DNA from: Chlamydiota bacterium
GTDB lineage: Bacteria > Chlamydiota > Chlamydiia > Chlamydiales > Rhabdochlamydiaceae
DNA: 6,364 nt
Direction: 5' to 3'
Assembly (NCBI GenBank): GCA_023265495.1
Contig: JAHFTP010000103.1
Location: 1-6,364 of the forward strand
Shown here: positions 1-5,821 of the stretch, piece after piece
Numbering within the stretch: the first letter of the stretch is position 1
How the letters are laid out: every line of letters starts with the position of its first letter
Made by a program: the position numbers and the translations under genes
The notes under the pieces: model-generated
Seen by the model: the letters and a program-made list of their open reading frames with translations, nothing else
The model's database searches: none
What the model was told of the DNA's origin: nothing

Positions 1-1062
1 TTTGAAGTAGAGGGCAACTTTCCCCACTATTTGCATCAGTACCCTAAATGTTACGATAAACACCTCTCTATCAAGTGTCTTCCCGCCTTTTTTTATCTGT
101 TGAGAGATTTTTCTCCTGTGCTTGGTGAGCAGCTGCTTTCTTCGTTAAAGTCTTTAGAAGGGAGGATTCTAGCCCATGGTAAACAGTTAAAGGAGAAGGG
201 AGAGCTCTTTGGAAGCCATGGGGCTAAGTGGGCCAGTTATCAAGGACTCTTCGACCCCAAGAGCTGGTTTCCAGATCGATCCTCCCACTTTGCTGACTAT
301 CTTCTTGCCCTGCAAATGCAGCATAGACATACCCCATCGCTGGATGTTTTCTACGAGGAAGTGACGAGCCGGTGGAATCCAAAGATTTCTTGTTTCACTG
401 GAAAATGTAGGCAGAGACAGCAATATGGCTATGAGCCGGCCTCTACACTATTTGATCTATTCATGGGAGAGTATGGCAAAAAGTTTTCAACGAGAGCGCT
501 CTGCGATAGTCTTTCCCATCTCCATGCGAGTTTGGTTCATCCGCTGCCTATTTTAGCAAAGGAAGAAGTGGCATTTCCTGCTTGGGAGAGAATCGTAGAA
601 GAAGGAAACGCTCGCTCCTTTACCCTTCTTTGGAAAGGGTCCTCCCTAACGCATAGCCTTGCTGTGGAAAGTAAAGGGACGTGTTCTTTCTATGAGATGC
701 AGGAGGGTGTGTGGGAGCTGAGTTTCCTTTTAGATCAGCCTTTTGTTTCCGGGGAGGATGATAATGAGATTAGTTTGTATTTGAGCGACAGCCCAGAGCA
801 TCGCATCACGATTTGTGGTGCTAAGGCGACAACTTTTTCGTTAGAAGAGGAGGTTGTCATAGATGCAGAGGGGCTCTCTATGCAAATGCATGCGTCATTG
901 GCGGAGGGAAAAGGAACATTCTTAGGACATGTTTCCAAGGGAAACCGATCGGGACAGCTTCATAAAGATAACCCCTACGAAGCCTTTGACCGTAAAATAT
1001 CTATCAGGACAATCCGAAGAGATTTCCCTTGCAAGCTGGTGCTGCAAATAGCGCTTAGATAG
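1..1062 (+). CDS. 3' part of an unrecognised protein, helical N-terminal part and beta-rich C-terminal part
   Basis: The frame is open from the first base of the window to TAG at 1060-1062, so the gene begins upstream and at least 353 codons are visible; a TTG at 31 is only the first start-like codon inside it. I do not recognise the family. The first ~180 visible residues are rich in aromatic amphipathic helices (for example HYLHQYP, FYLLRDFSP, FADYLLALQMQ). The last ~150 residues alternate short hydrophobic strands with polar turns (SFTLLWKGSS, VWELSFLL, EISLYLSD, HRITICGAKATTF). A helical domain followed by a beta-sandwich is the layout of heparinase II/III-type polysaccharide lyases, but I see no catalytic motif, so that is only a shape analogy. 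No membrane segment is visible. The 3' end overlaps the convergent fabI end by 8 bases. Confidence 0.85.
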   Translation, partial: FEVEGNFPHYLHQYPKCYDKHLSIKCLPAFFYLLRDFSPVLGEQLLSSLKSLEGRILAHGKQLKEKGELFGSHGAKWASYQGLFDPKSWFPDRSSHFADYLLALQMQHRHTPSLDVFYEEVTSRWNPKISCFTGKCRQRQQYGYEPASTLFDLFMGEYGKKFSTRALCDSLSHLHASLVHPLPILAKEEVAFPAWERIVEEGNARSFTLLWKGSSLTHSLAVESKGTCSFYEMQEGVWELSFLLDQPFVSGEDDNEISLYLSDSPEHRITICGAKATTFSLEEEVVIDAEGLSMQMHASLAEGKGTFLGHVSKGNRSGQLHKDNPYEAFDRKISIRTIRRDFPCKLVLQIALR

Positions 1063-1957
1063 GTTTCAGAGCGGGGCTATCTACTCCCATGCCCATTGCA
1101 TGGAGCCCATTGTCTACGTACAATGTCACCCCTGTAATGGCTGTAGCAAGAGGGGAGAGTAAAAATGCTGCGCTGTTGCCTATTTCTTCTGCTTCGAGGT
1201 CCTTGAGTAGGGGGGCATTTGCTTTAGAATATTCGATCATATTATCAATGAAGCCGATCGCTCTTGCTGCTCTGCTGCGCAGAGGGCCTGCAGAGACGGT
1301 ATTGACCCTAGTTCCCCATTTTCTTCCTGCTTCCCATGCCAGAGTTCTTGTATCGCTCTCTAGAGCAGCTTTTGCTGAGCTCATTCCTCCACCATACCCT
1401 GGGATAGCTTTTTCCGATGCGATGTAGGTGAGGGAGAGGGCAGAGCCTCCTTGTTTCATGATAGGGCCAAAGTGGGCAAGTAAGCTGACAAAAGAATAAG
1501 AAGAAGAACTCACCGCAGCCAGATAGCCAGCTCTTGATGTTTCTAAAAGAGGTTTTTTCACCTCAGGACCATTGGCTAGGGCATGGACGAGGATGTCAAT
1601 TTGTCCATAGTCTTTTTCTACGGCAGCCACTACTTCAGAGATGGTATAGCCGCTCGCTTCTTGGTATCTTTTATTTTCTTTAATCTCTTGTGGTACATCT
1701 TCCGGCTTATCAAAAGCTGCATCTAAGGCATATACTTTGAGGTATTCCATCATCTTGCCATTAGATAGTTTGCGGGACTCATCGAATTTTCCCATCGACC
1801 ACGAGGTAGTAAAAATTTTGAGGAGAGGAGTCCATGTGCCGATGAGTATTTCAGCTCCCTGCTGAGCTAGAGCTTTGGCAATAGCCCAGCCATATCCTTG
1901 GTCATCGCCGATGCCTGCAATAAACGCCTTTTTTCCTTTTAAATTAAAAGATGACAT
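1055..1957 (-). CDS. fabI: enoyl-[acyl-carrier-protein] reductase (NADH), FabI, plant/apicomplexan-like type
   Basis: FabI carries out the last reductive step of type II fatty-acid elongation, reducing trans-2-enoyl-ACP with NADH in the cytoplasm. The 300 residues form a short-chain dehydrogenase/reductase fold. A glycine-rich nucleotide-binding motif GIGDDQGYGWAIAKAL lies at 16-31, the ENR tyrosine pair is Tyr178 and Tyr188 in YIASEKAIPGYGGG, and the catalytic lysine is Lys196. The Tyr-to-Lys spacing of 8 and the long insertion around residues 41-100 (TWTPLLKIF, PEDVPQEIKENKRY) are features of chlamydial, plant and apicomplexan ENRs rather than E. coli FabI. ATG at 1957 is preferred because GAGG (1970-1967) lies 9 bases before it; a GTG six bases upstream would leave only 3 bases. 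The gene follows the 604-residue gene by 55 bases and has its own promoter. All expected residues are present, so it should be active. Confidence 0.97.
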   Translation of the reverse strand: MSSFNLKGKKAFIAGIGDDQGYGWAIAKALAQQGAEILIGTWTPLLKIFTTSWSMGKFDESRKLSNGKMMEYLKVYALDAAFDKPEDVPQEIKENKRYQEASGYTISEVVAAVEKDYGQIDILVHALANGPEVKKPLLETSRAGYLAAVSSSSYSFVSLLAHFGPIMKQGGSALSLTYIASEKAIPGYGGGMSSAKAALESDTRTLAWEAGRKWGTRVNTVSAGPLRSRAARAIGFIDNMIEYSKANAPLLKDLEAEEIGNSAAFLLSPLATAITGVTLYVDNGLHAMGMGVDSPALKPI

Positions 1958-1987
1958 ATACACCTACCTCAGTAAAAATGAAGAATC

Positions 1988-2016
1988 TTTATACCATAAA
2001 AAGGGGAATATCTCAA
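1988..2016 (-). promoter_or_regulatory. sigma70/sigma66-type promoter for fabI
   Basis: On the - strand, a -35 box TTGAGA (2016-2011) is followed by a 17-base spacer and a -10 box TATAAA (1993-1988). Each box has five of six consensus bases. Transcription would begin near 1981, about 25 bases before the fabI ATG. The -35 box overlaps the TGA stop of the upstream gene (2015-2013), so fabI can be expressed independently even if it is also read through from upstream. This is a visual match only. Confidence 0.65.
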
Positions 2017-3827
2017 GGGGAGAAAGCAGGTGTCGCGACAGTATTAGACTTTTTCACTTGGCAAAGCATTTTTTTTATACATAGCAAAGCGGCTAACGTA
2101 TCTCCTTTATGTTTTATGATAGGCATTTCAGGAGGTTGTGAAAGATGGAGTTCTTCCAAAAGAATAATGCGTAAGGGAGGAGGAAGGAGCGCATCGAGCT
2201 GCGCAAGCAATGCGGGGAGAAGCGATTGGCGTATTTCACAGTGAATATCGAAGATTTTTGTTTCTAGCGATTTTAGGAGGTCTAGATTGCAAGGGCCTGA
2301 TCTGAGGGCCTCTTCGATAAGGCGGTGGTCAGCCGCTGTCAGTCCCTTTGTGAGGGCATGAAGATCGCCTATATGGTGTCTGAGTAAATCGATCCTTGTG
2401 AGCAAGTTTCTCACCTCTACAAGTTGACTTGCACCTGCTACTTCCTTTGTCCATTCAGTAAGATGAAGGGAAATCAAGTGTGTTTTCCCTAAAAATACGT
2501 TTAGTTGTTCATTTCCTTCCCTGAGATTGCGCCTTGCGGCTTCTGCAAGGAGATCATGATATTCTTTTTCGCATTGCAGCATAGGTAAGAGGATTCCTTC
2601 CGCTCTGTACAAGACGTCCTCTGCGTCCTCCATGCTAGATATTTTCAGGTTTTCGAGATTTTGACAAAGGAGCATCTGATCTTCCATAGAAAGGCTGCAT
2701 AACGTTGCATTGATGGATCTAAATTCCCTTGGGGTGAGGTCTTCAGTATCAGAAATCAGTTCCATACCGTCAATGAGCACGAGCAGTTGATTGAGACGGT
2801 CTTGACGCGTAGGAGGGATTGGCTCGTCAACAAGAAGATTTTTCTGCATGCAGACGTACTCAGCGAGTCTTTGTATCCGCGCAAACAAATCTTGTATGGG
2901 CTCTTCCCTTGGGTTTATTTCGTGCTCTATTACGAAGTTTTGAACCTCTCTTTGCAGTGTTATGGAAGACTTGTGCAGACTTTCCAAAAGCCTTGGATCG
3001 GGAGCATGTACCCCTATGACAGATTCCAATAGAGAAAGATAGCTATCTCTTATCTCGAAGAGACTAGATAGGACACTTGAAGAGATGGAAGAGAACTTTC
3101 CTTTTGCTCTACAGGTTCTAGCTGCGGCCATTTCCGTATCTTGCATTACTGCTAAATCATGCCTGGTAAGCGGAGCCATAAATGAGGGAGTTCTTTCCGC
3201 ATGCGGGGGAGCAACGCAGGTCGAATGCTCTTCCGCTCTTTCTTCGTCATCATCATCATCTAAGACGATGTGTCTGTCGGCTCTGAAGCATTCGCTTCCT
3301 AATCGGTTTCTTACTGGTTGTACTAGAGCAGAAAGATCCATAGGGGGAGTTGAGGACGTGCTAGGTAGGTAAAAAGAGTGGCTTAAACCATCATCGTCTT
3401 CTTCTTCGATCTCTCTTCTCGCCGCTGCAAGGATGTCTGCAACAGTTACCATTGCTTCTGGAGGTGACCCAGAAGAATGAACGCTAGAACTTGGAGATGG
3501 TTTGTAGGAACTCATAGCAACAGCACGTGTGAGACCCTCTAAAGTCGGCAGTCTTTCTGAACCGATTTTTCTTGCACTTGCAATCACGTCTGTAAGAGAG
3601 GAAGTAGGCATAGAATGTTCTGGGGCTTCCCTATAACTTTCCCTTGAACGCAGAGGTGTTAGAAGAGATGTACGCTCCGACGCAAGAGGGGGTGTCGTTC
3701 CAAGTGTAGCGAAATCACAGAGGGGGGGTAGAGGGGAGGATGCAGTGCTGGAAGGGGTTTTAGTGGTTGGCTGCTGGGTACTACTACTTGAAGTAGAGTC
3801 ACTTGCACGTAGCTCTTTAATAGACAT
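2013..3827 (-). CDS. 604-residue hypothetical protein, low-complexity acidic N-terminal half, helical C-terminal half; possible secreted effector
   Basis: The start at ATG 3827 is well supported by AGGAG (3838-3834) six bases upstream. I do not recognise the family. Residues 8-35 are Ser/Thr/Pro-rich, and the region to about 245 looks disordered. Acidic blocks lie at 139-146 (EIEEEDDD) and 188-200 (five Asp then EE). Several degenerate 9-residue units with a central Arg occur at 54-62, 80-88, 131-139, 167-175 and perhaps 232-240. From about 250 to 590 the protein is continuously helix-prone and Leu-rich, with a possible internal duplication (about 345-418 and 471-544). There is no signal peptide, no membrane pair of the Inc type and no enzymatic motif. 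In C. trachomatis, as I recall, the gene beside fabI (CT104) is CT105/CteG, a type III effector of similar length; this gene has the same neighbour, but homology is not shown. The effector role is inference. Confidence 0.88.
   Translation of the reverse strand: MSIKELRASDSTSSSSTQQPTTKTPSSTASSPLPPLCDFATLGTTPPLASERTSLLTPLRSRESYREAPEHSMPTSSLTDVIASARKIGSERLPTLEGLTRAVAMSSYKPSPSSSVHSSGSPPEAMVTVADILAAARREIEEEDDDGLSHSFYLPSTSSTPPMDLSALVQPVRNRLGSECFRADRHIVLDDDDDEERAEEHSTCVAPPHAERTPSFMAPLTRHDLAVMQDTEMAAARTCRAKGKFSSISSSVLSSLFEIRDSYLSLLESVIGVHAPDPRLLESLHKSSITLQREVQNFVIEHEINPREEPIQDLFARIQRLAEYVCMQKNLLVDEPIPPTRQDRLNQLLVLIDGMELISDTEDLTPREFRSINATLCSLSMEDQMLLCQNLENLKISSMEDAEDVLYRAEGILLPMLQCEKEYHDLLAEAARRNLREGNEQLNVFLGKTHLISLHLTEWTKEVAGASQLVEVRNLLTRIDLLRHHIGDLHALTKGLTAADHRLIEEALRSGPCNLDLLKSLETKIFDIHCEIRQSLLPALLAQLDALLPPPLRIILLEELHLSQPPEMPIIKHKGDTLAALLCIKKMLCQVKKSNTVATPAFSP
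3722..3728 (-). repeat. seven-cytosine homopolymer near the start of the 604-residue gene
   Basis: Seven consecutive C on the coding strand (G on +) span codons 34-36 (CCC CCC CTC). A change of one base would shift the frame about 100 bases into the gene. The frame is intact here. Whether the tract varies cannot be seen from one sequence. Confidence 0.9.
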
Positions 3828-3883
3828 ACGCTGCTCCTACAATTTGCATCCTAAATTAAGATGAGGAAGCTTGTTGTTGGTAG

Positions 3884-3912
3884 AGTTTAGTCGCTGCAAA
3901 GTTATGAAGCAA
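3884..3912 (-). promoter_or_regulatory. weak candidate promoter for the 604-residue gene
   Basis: On the - strand TTGCTT (3912-3907), a 17-base spacer and TAAACT (3889-3884) could form a promoter with a leader of about 50 bases to ATG 3827. Only three and four of six bases match consensus, so this is the best candidate in the 104-base gap rather than a confident call. The gene might instead be read from the promoter of the small gene upstream; no clear terminator separates them. Confidence 0.25.
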
Positions 3913-3931
3913 CGGTTTTTTATGTGGTGGG

Positions 3932-4123
3932 TTATCCGTTTTTGGGGGTGTTCTTTTTATTTTTCATCATAAGCCTTTTCCACCCCTCGGCGGTTAATGT
4001 CCGAGACTTTGGAGGCTCTTTTGGTGTAGGAGGATCCTTTTTGGGCACTGATTTAGTTTCTTTGGCCGCAGGTTTTGGCGGCGTTTTGCTAGCGGCTAGC
4101 TTCTTGATAAAACGTCCTATCAT
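3932..4123 (-). CDS. 63-residue Lys/Pro-rich basic protein, histone-tail-like
   Basis: ATG 4123 is preceded by a strong ribosome binding site, AGGAG (4136-4132) with 8 bases of spacing, and by a good promoter, which together make this small gene credible. The product starts with a short amphipathic segment (MIGRFIKKLAASK). A stretch of alternating Lys and Pro follows to about residue 40, then the segment TLTAEGWKR (42-50) and a basic tail (KNKKNTPKNG). It has 15 Lys, 3 Arg, 10 Pro and only 4 acidic residues, a net charge near +14. That composition suggests binding to nucleic acid or another polyanion. In C. trachomatis the histone-like gene hctB (CT046) lies next to the holA-like CT047, so this could be a positional counterpart, but it lacks the repeated Ala/Lys units of Hc2 and is far shorter. 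I cannot assign a family. Confidence 0.72.
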   Translation of the reverse strand: MIGRFIKKLAASKTPPKPAAKETKSVPKKDPPTPKEPPKSRTLTAEGWKRLMMKNKKNTPKNG

Positions 4124-4170
4124 AAACCTCTCTCCTTTGGGGGATGGATACAAAATCCTCTTAGGCTCAC

Positions 4171-4197
4171 TTTATAGGGTAAATGGGTGAATGTCAA
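4171..4197 (-). promoter_or_regulatory. promoter for the small basic protein gene
   Basis: On the - strand a perfect -35 box TTGACA (4197-4192) is followed by 15 bases and TATAAA (4176-4171), a slightly short spacer. A pyrimidine-rich run with eight T lies just upstream of the -35 box. The start of transcription would be near 4164, giving a leader of about 40 bases that includes the strong ribosome binding site. Confidence 0.6.
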
Positions 4198-4216
4198 GAA
4201 AAAAAAGAAGGGGAAA

Positions 4217-4245
4217 TTGTATAACATGTTGAAAAGTAATAAGAT
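4217..4245 (+). promoter_or_regulatory. candidate promoter for the osmC-holA-methylase genes
   Basis: TTGTAT (4217-4222), a 17-base spacer and TAAGAT (4240-4245) form the best + strand promoter before the OsmC gene. It lies in an AT-rich stretch back to back with the - strand promoter, their -35 boxes about 20 bases apart. Transcription would start near 4252, so the 48-base palindrome would lie in the leader, about 20 bases downstream. The boxes match consensus only partly. Confidence 0.4.
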
Positions 4246-4273
4246 AAGATATCCTTCCCTATGAGAGAGTTCA

Positions 4274-4321
4274 TAATCACCTAGCAAAGATCAATTCAAA
4301 TTGATCTTTGCTAGGTGATTA
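4274..4321. repeat. perfect 48-base palindrome (23-base arms, 2-base centre)
   Basis: The left arm 4274-4296 begins TAATCACCTAGC and is repeated exactly, inverted, at 4299-4321; only CA at 4297-4298 separates the arms. The arms are AT-rich and no T-run follows on either strand, so it does not look like an ordinary intrinsic terminator. As RNA it would fold into a stem of about 21-22 pairs with a small loop in the leader of the OsmC gene. As DNA it could be a dimeric protein-binding site. A near-identical 10-base direct repeat (AGATATCCTT at 4247-4256, AGGTATCCTT at 4321-4330) brackets it. Its role is unknown. Confidence 0.95.
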
Positions 4322-4361
4322 GGTATCCTTGAGATCAAGTGCAAAAACAGGAGAAACGCAG

Positions 4362-4772
4362 ATGGAATACGAGATAGATTATCTAGGTGGATTGTCTACT
4401 CGCTGCGTGCATAAAGACAACAAAGCGGAGATCCTCACTGACGCCCCTAAAGACAATCAGGGGAGAGGGTTGTTGTTTTCTCCGACAGACCTTGTTGCCG
4501 TGGCCTTAGGTTCCTGCGTATTAACACTCATGGGGATTGCAGCGGATCGTTTGCGAGTAGACATATCCGGCGCGAAGGTCTTGGTTACCAAGGAAATGGC
4601 TACGGCTCCCTCCAGGCGCATTGGAAAGATCAAAATCGTTTTTTCCTTTCCTCAGACGTTCTCTTTAGACGTACAGCAAAAGCTGGAGAAAGCAGCGACA
4701 GGGTGTCCTGTGCATCACAGCTTACACCCTGATGTGGTGCAAGAATTTATTTTTGAGTGGGGTGTTCTTTGA
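4362..4772 (+). CDS. OsmC/Ohr-family protein, probable thiol peroxidase
   Basis: OsmC-family proteins are cytoplasmic dimers that reduce organic hydroperoxides using two cysteines. Both are present here: Cys52 in ALGSCVLTLM, on the central helix after the typical SPTDL motif (40-44), and Cys115 in TGCPVHHSL. Glu78 in the KEM segment matches the usual conserved glutamate of the beta sheet. The length of 136 residues is normal for the family. ATG 4362 is chosen because AGGAGA (4349-4354) lies 7 bases upstream; an in-frame TTG at 4329 would add 11 residues (RSSAKTGETQ) that the family does not need and sits against the palindrome. The long family is split into several subgroups and I cannot say which substrate is used. 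It is the first gene of a set in which the next gene overlaps its stop, so it is probably co-transcribed with the holA-like gene. Confidence 0.92.
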   Translation: MEYEIDYLGGLSTRCVHKDNKAEILTDAPKDNQGRGLLFSPTDLVAVALGSCVLTLMGIAADRLRVDISGAKVLVTKEMATAPSRRIGKIKIVFSFPQTFSLDVQQKLEKAATGCPVHHSLHPDVVQEFIFEWGVL

Positions 4773-5821
4773 AATTTCAGGTGCAAGCATCTTTTGAAAA
4801 ACATTTGCATGCCGGTATTGGAAGTGCACTAGCGCCTTTGTATATGATTTGTTCGCCTGTTCAGGAGGAGAGGAAAAAGCTGCTAGAAGAAGTAACTGCG
4901 TTTCTTCATAAAAAATGTCCGGATAGCTCCAACTCCTGGCATAGAGCTGGCAGCAAAGATCTTGCAGGCATTGTAGAGATGCTAGAAACAAGGCCTTTGT
5001 TTCATTCTCACATTGTTGTTGTTGTGGATTTTTTAGAGGAATTCTCTAAGAAACAGATGGAGCTTTTCGAGAAGGTGGTTAGCTCGCCTGCTTCGTTTGT
5101 CTATGTGGTGCTGGGTGCATCCTCTTTCAAACCTCTTTCCGATCTATACAATAAGGTGAAACAAGATGCTGTTGTTTTAGATCTCTCTGATGAAAAACCT
5201 TGGGATAAGCAAAAACGGCTGCAGCAGTGGCTTAATCTCCGTGCGCAAAAAGAAGGGAAAAAGCTCACAGCGTCCGCTGTGGAGCTGCTCTTTGACCTCT
5301 GCGGCATGAGTGTCATGTCCTTAGAACAAGAGCTGCTCAAGGGGATCTGTTTCTCTGGAGAGAAAGAGGTTCTTTCCAGAGAAGATTTGCTTCCCATTGC
5401 GTCGAGTCATCTTTCCCCCACGGGATGGGCTCTGTCTGAGGCGCTCATCTGGGAAGAAAACCCTAAAATAGAGCAGATAGAAGATCTTTCTCTTTTTCTC
5501 GCCTTTGTCGGACAGGTCAGGTACCATATGCAAGTGGGTAAGCAAATTGCCTACTATGCAAGACAAAATAAAACGGGAGGGGAGATGGTAAAACTTATCC
5601 CCTCTCTTCGAGCATCCTATGTAGATAAGTATAGAAAGGTAGCTGCGCAAAGGGGAGTATCTTTCTTTGACGAAGCTTCCAAAGTGCTTTTTGACATAGA
5701 GATGCTCTCCAAAAATAGCTCACTGAATCCCGAGGTCATTTTTACTACCCTAATCACCAAAATTCAATACTTGAAGAAACACCATGTCATCCCCACAAGG
5801 CCTACTTATTCTTTTACCTAA
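4769..5821 (+). CDS. holA: DNA polymerase III delta subunit-like protein (clamp loader)
   Basis: HolA is the delta subunit that opens the beta sliding clamp in the clamp-loader complex during replication. The 350 residues have the delta layout: an N-terminal AAA+-like domain without a Walker A motif (MICSPVQEERKKLLEE at 26-41, METRPLF-like clamp-binding region at 71-78, strands IVVVVDFLEE and SFVYVVLGA at 82-116), a middle helical domain (170-210) and a C-terminal helical collar (220-330, FVGQVRYHM, IEMLSKN). No ATP-binding motif is expected in delta. The start is uncertain. TTG 4769 overlaps the osmC stop as TTGA, with GGGG (4759-4762) 6 bases upstream, and gives MKFQVQ; GTG 4757 and GTG 4781 are alternatives with no better binding site. 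No ATG occurs until 4844, inside the first strand. Translation is probably coupled to osmC. It resembles C. trachomatis CT047. Confidence 0.85.
   Translation: MKFQVQASFEKHLHAGIGSALAPLYMICSPVQEERKKLLEEVTAFLHKKCPDSSNSWHRAGSKDLAGIVEMLETRPLFHSHIVVVVDFLEEFSKKQMELFEKVVSSPASFVYVVLGASSFKPLSDLYNKVKQDAVVLDLSDEKPWDKQKRLQQWLNLRAQKEGKKLTASAVELLFDLCGMSVMSLEQELLKGICFSGEKEVLSREDLLPIASSHLSPTGWALSEALIWEENPKIEQIEDLSLFLAFVGQVRYHMQVGKQIAYYARQNKTGGEMVKLIPSLRASYVDKYRKVAAQRGVSFFDEASKVLFDIEMLSKNSSLNPEVIFTTLITKIQYLKKHHVIPTRPTYSFT

Noticed and set aside
1084..1132. Small inverted repeats (CCATGC/GCATGG and CATTGT/ACAATG) near the end of fabI
   Set aside because: The stems are 6 bases, lie in conserved fabI codons and are not followed by a T-run.
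1089..1427. A + strand frame of 112 codons opposite fabI
   Set aside because: It lies wholly within the complement of conserved fabI codons and resembles no protein.
3244..3268. CAT/TCA trinucleotide repeat
   Set aside because: It encodes the Asp run of the 604-residue protein; length changes would keep the frame, so it is not a switch.
2787..3372. Several + strand frames opposite the 604-residue gene
   Set aside because: They have no ribosome binding sites and overlap a long, well-started - strand gene.
3901..3950. AACGG/CCGTT pair as a terminator after the small basic gene
   Set aside because: The stem is only 5 bases with a loop of about 20, and the T-run is on the wrong strand.
3924..4190. 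A + strand frame of 88 codons with a hydrophobic N-terminus, opposite the small basic gene
   Set aside because: It starts at GTG with no ribosome binding site, and its hydrophobic look is the complement of Lys codons. The - strand gene has a strong binding site and promoter.
4274..4321. The palindrome as an ordinary rho-independent terminator
   Set aside because: The stem is AT-rich and no T-run follows on either strand; it lies downstream of a + promoter and upstream of a start codon.
4722..5650. Three - strand frames opposite osmC and holA
   Set aside because: They are shadows of the recognised holA-like gene with no start signals.
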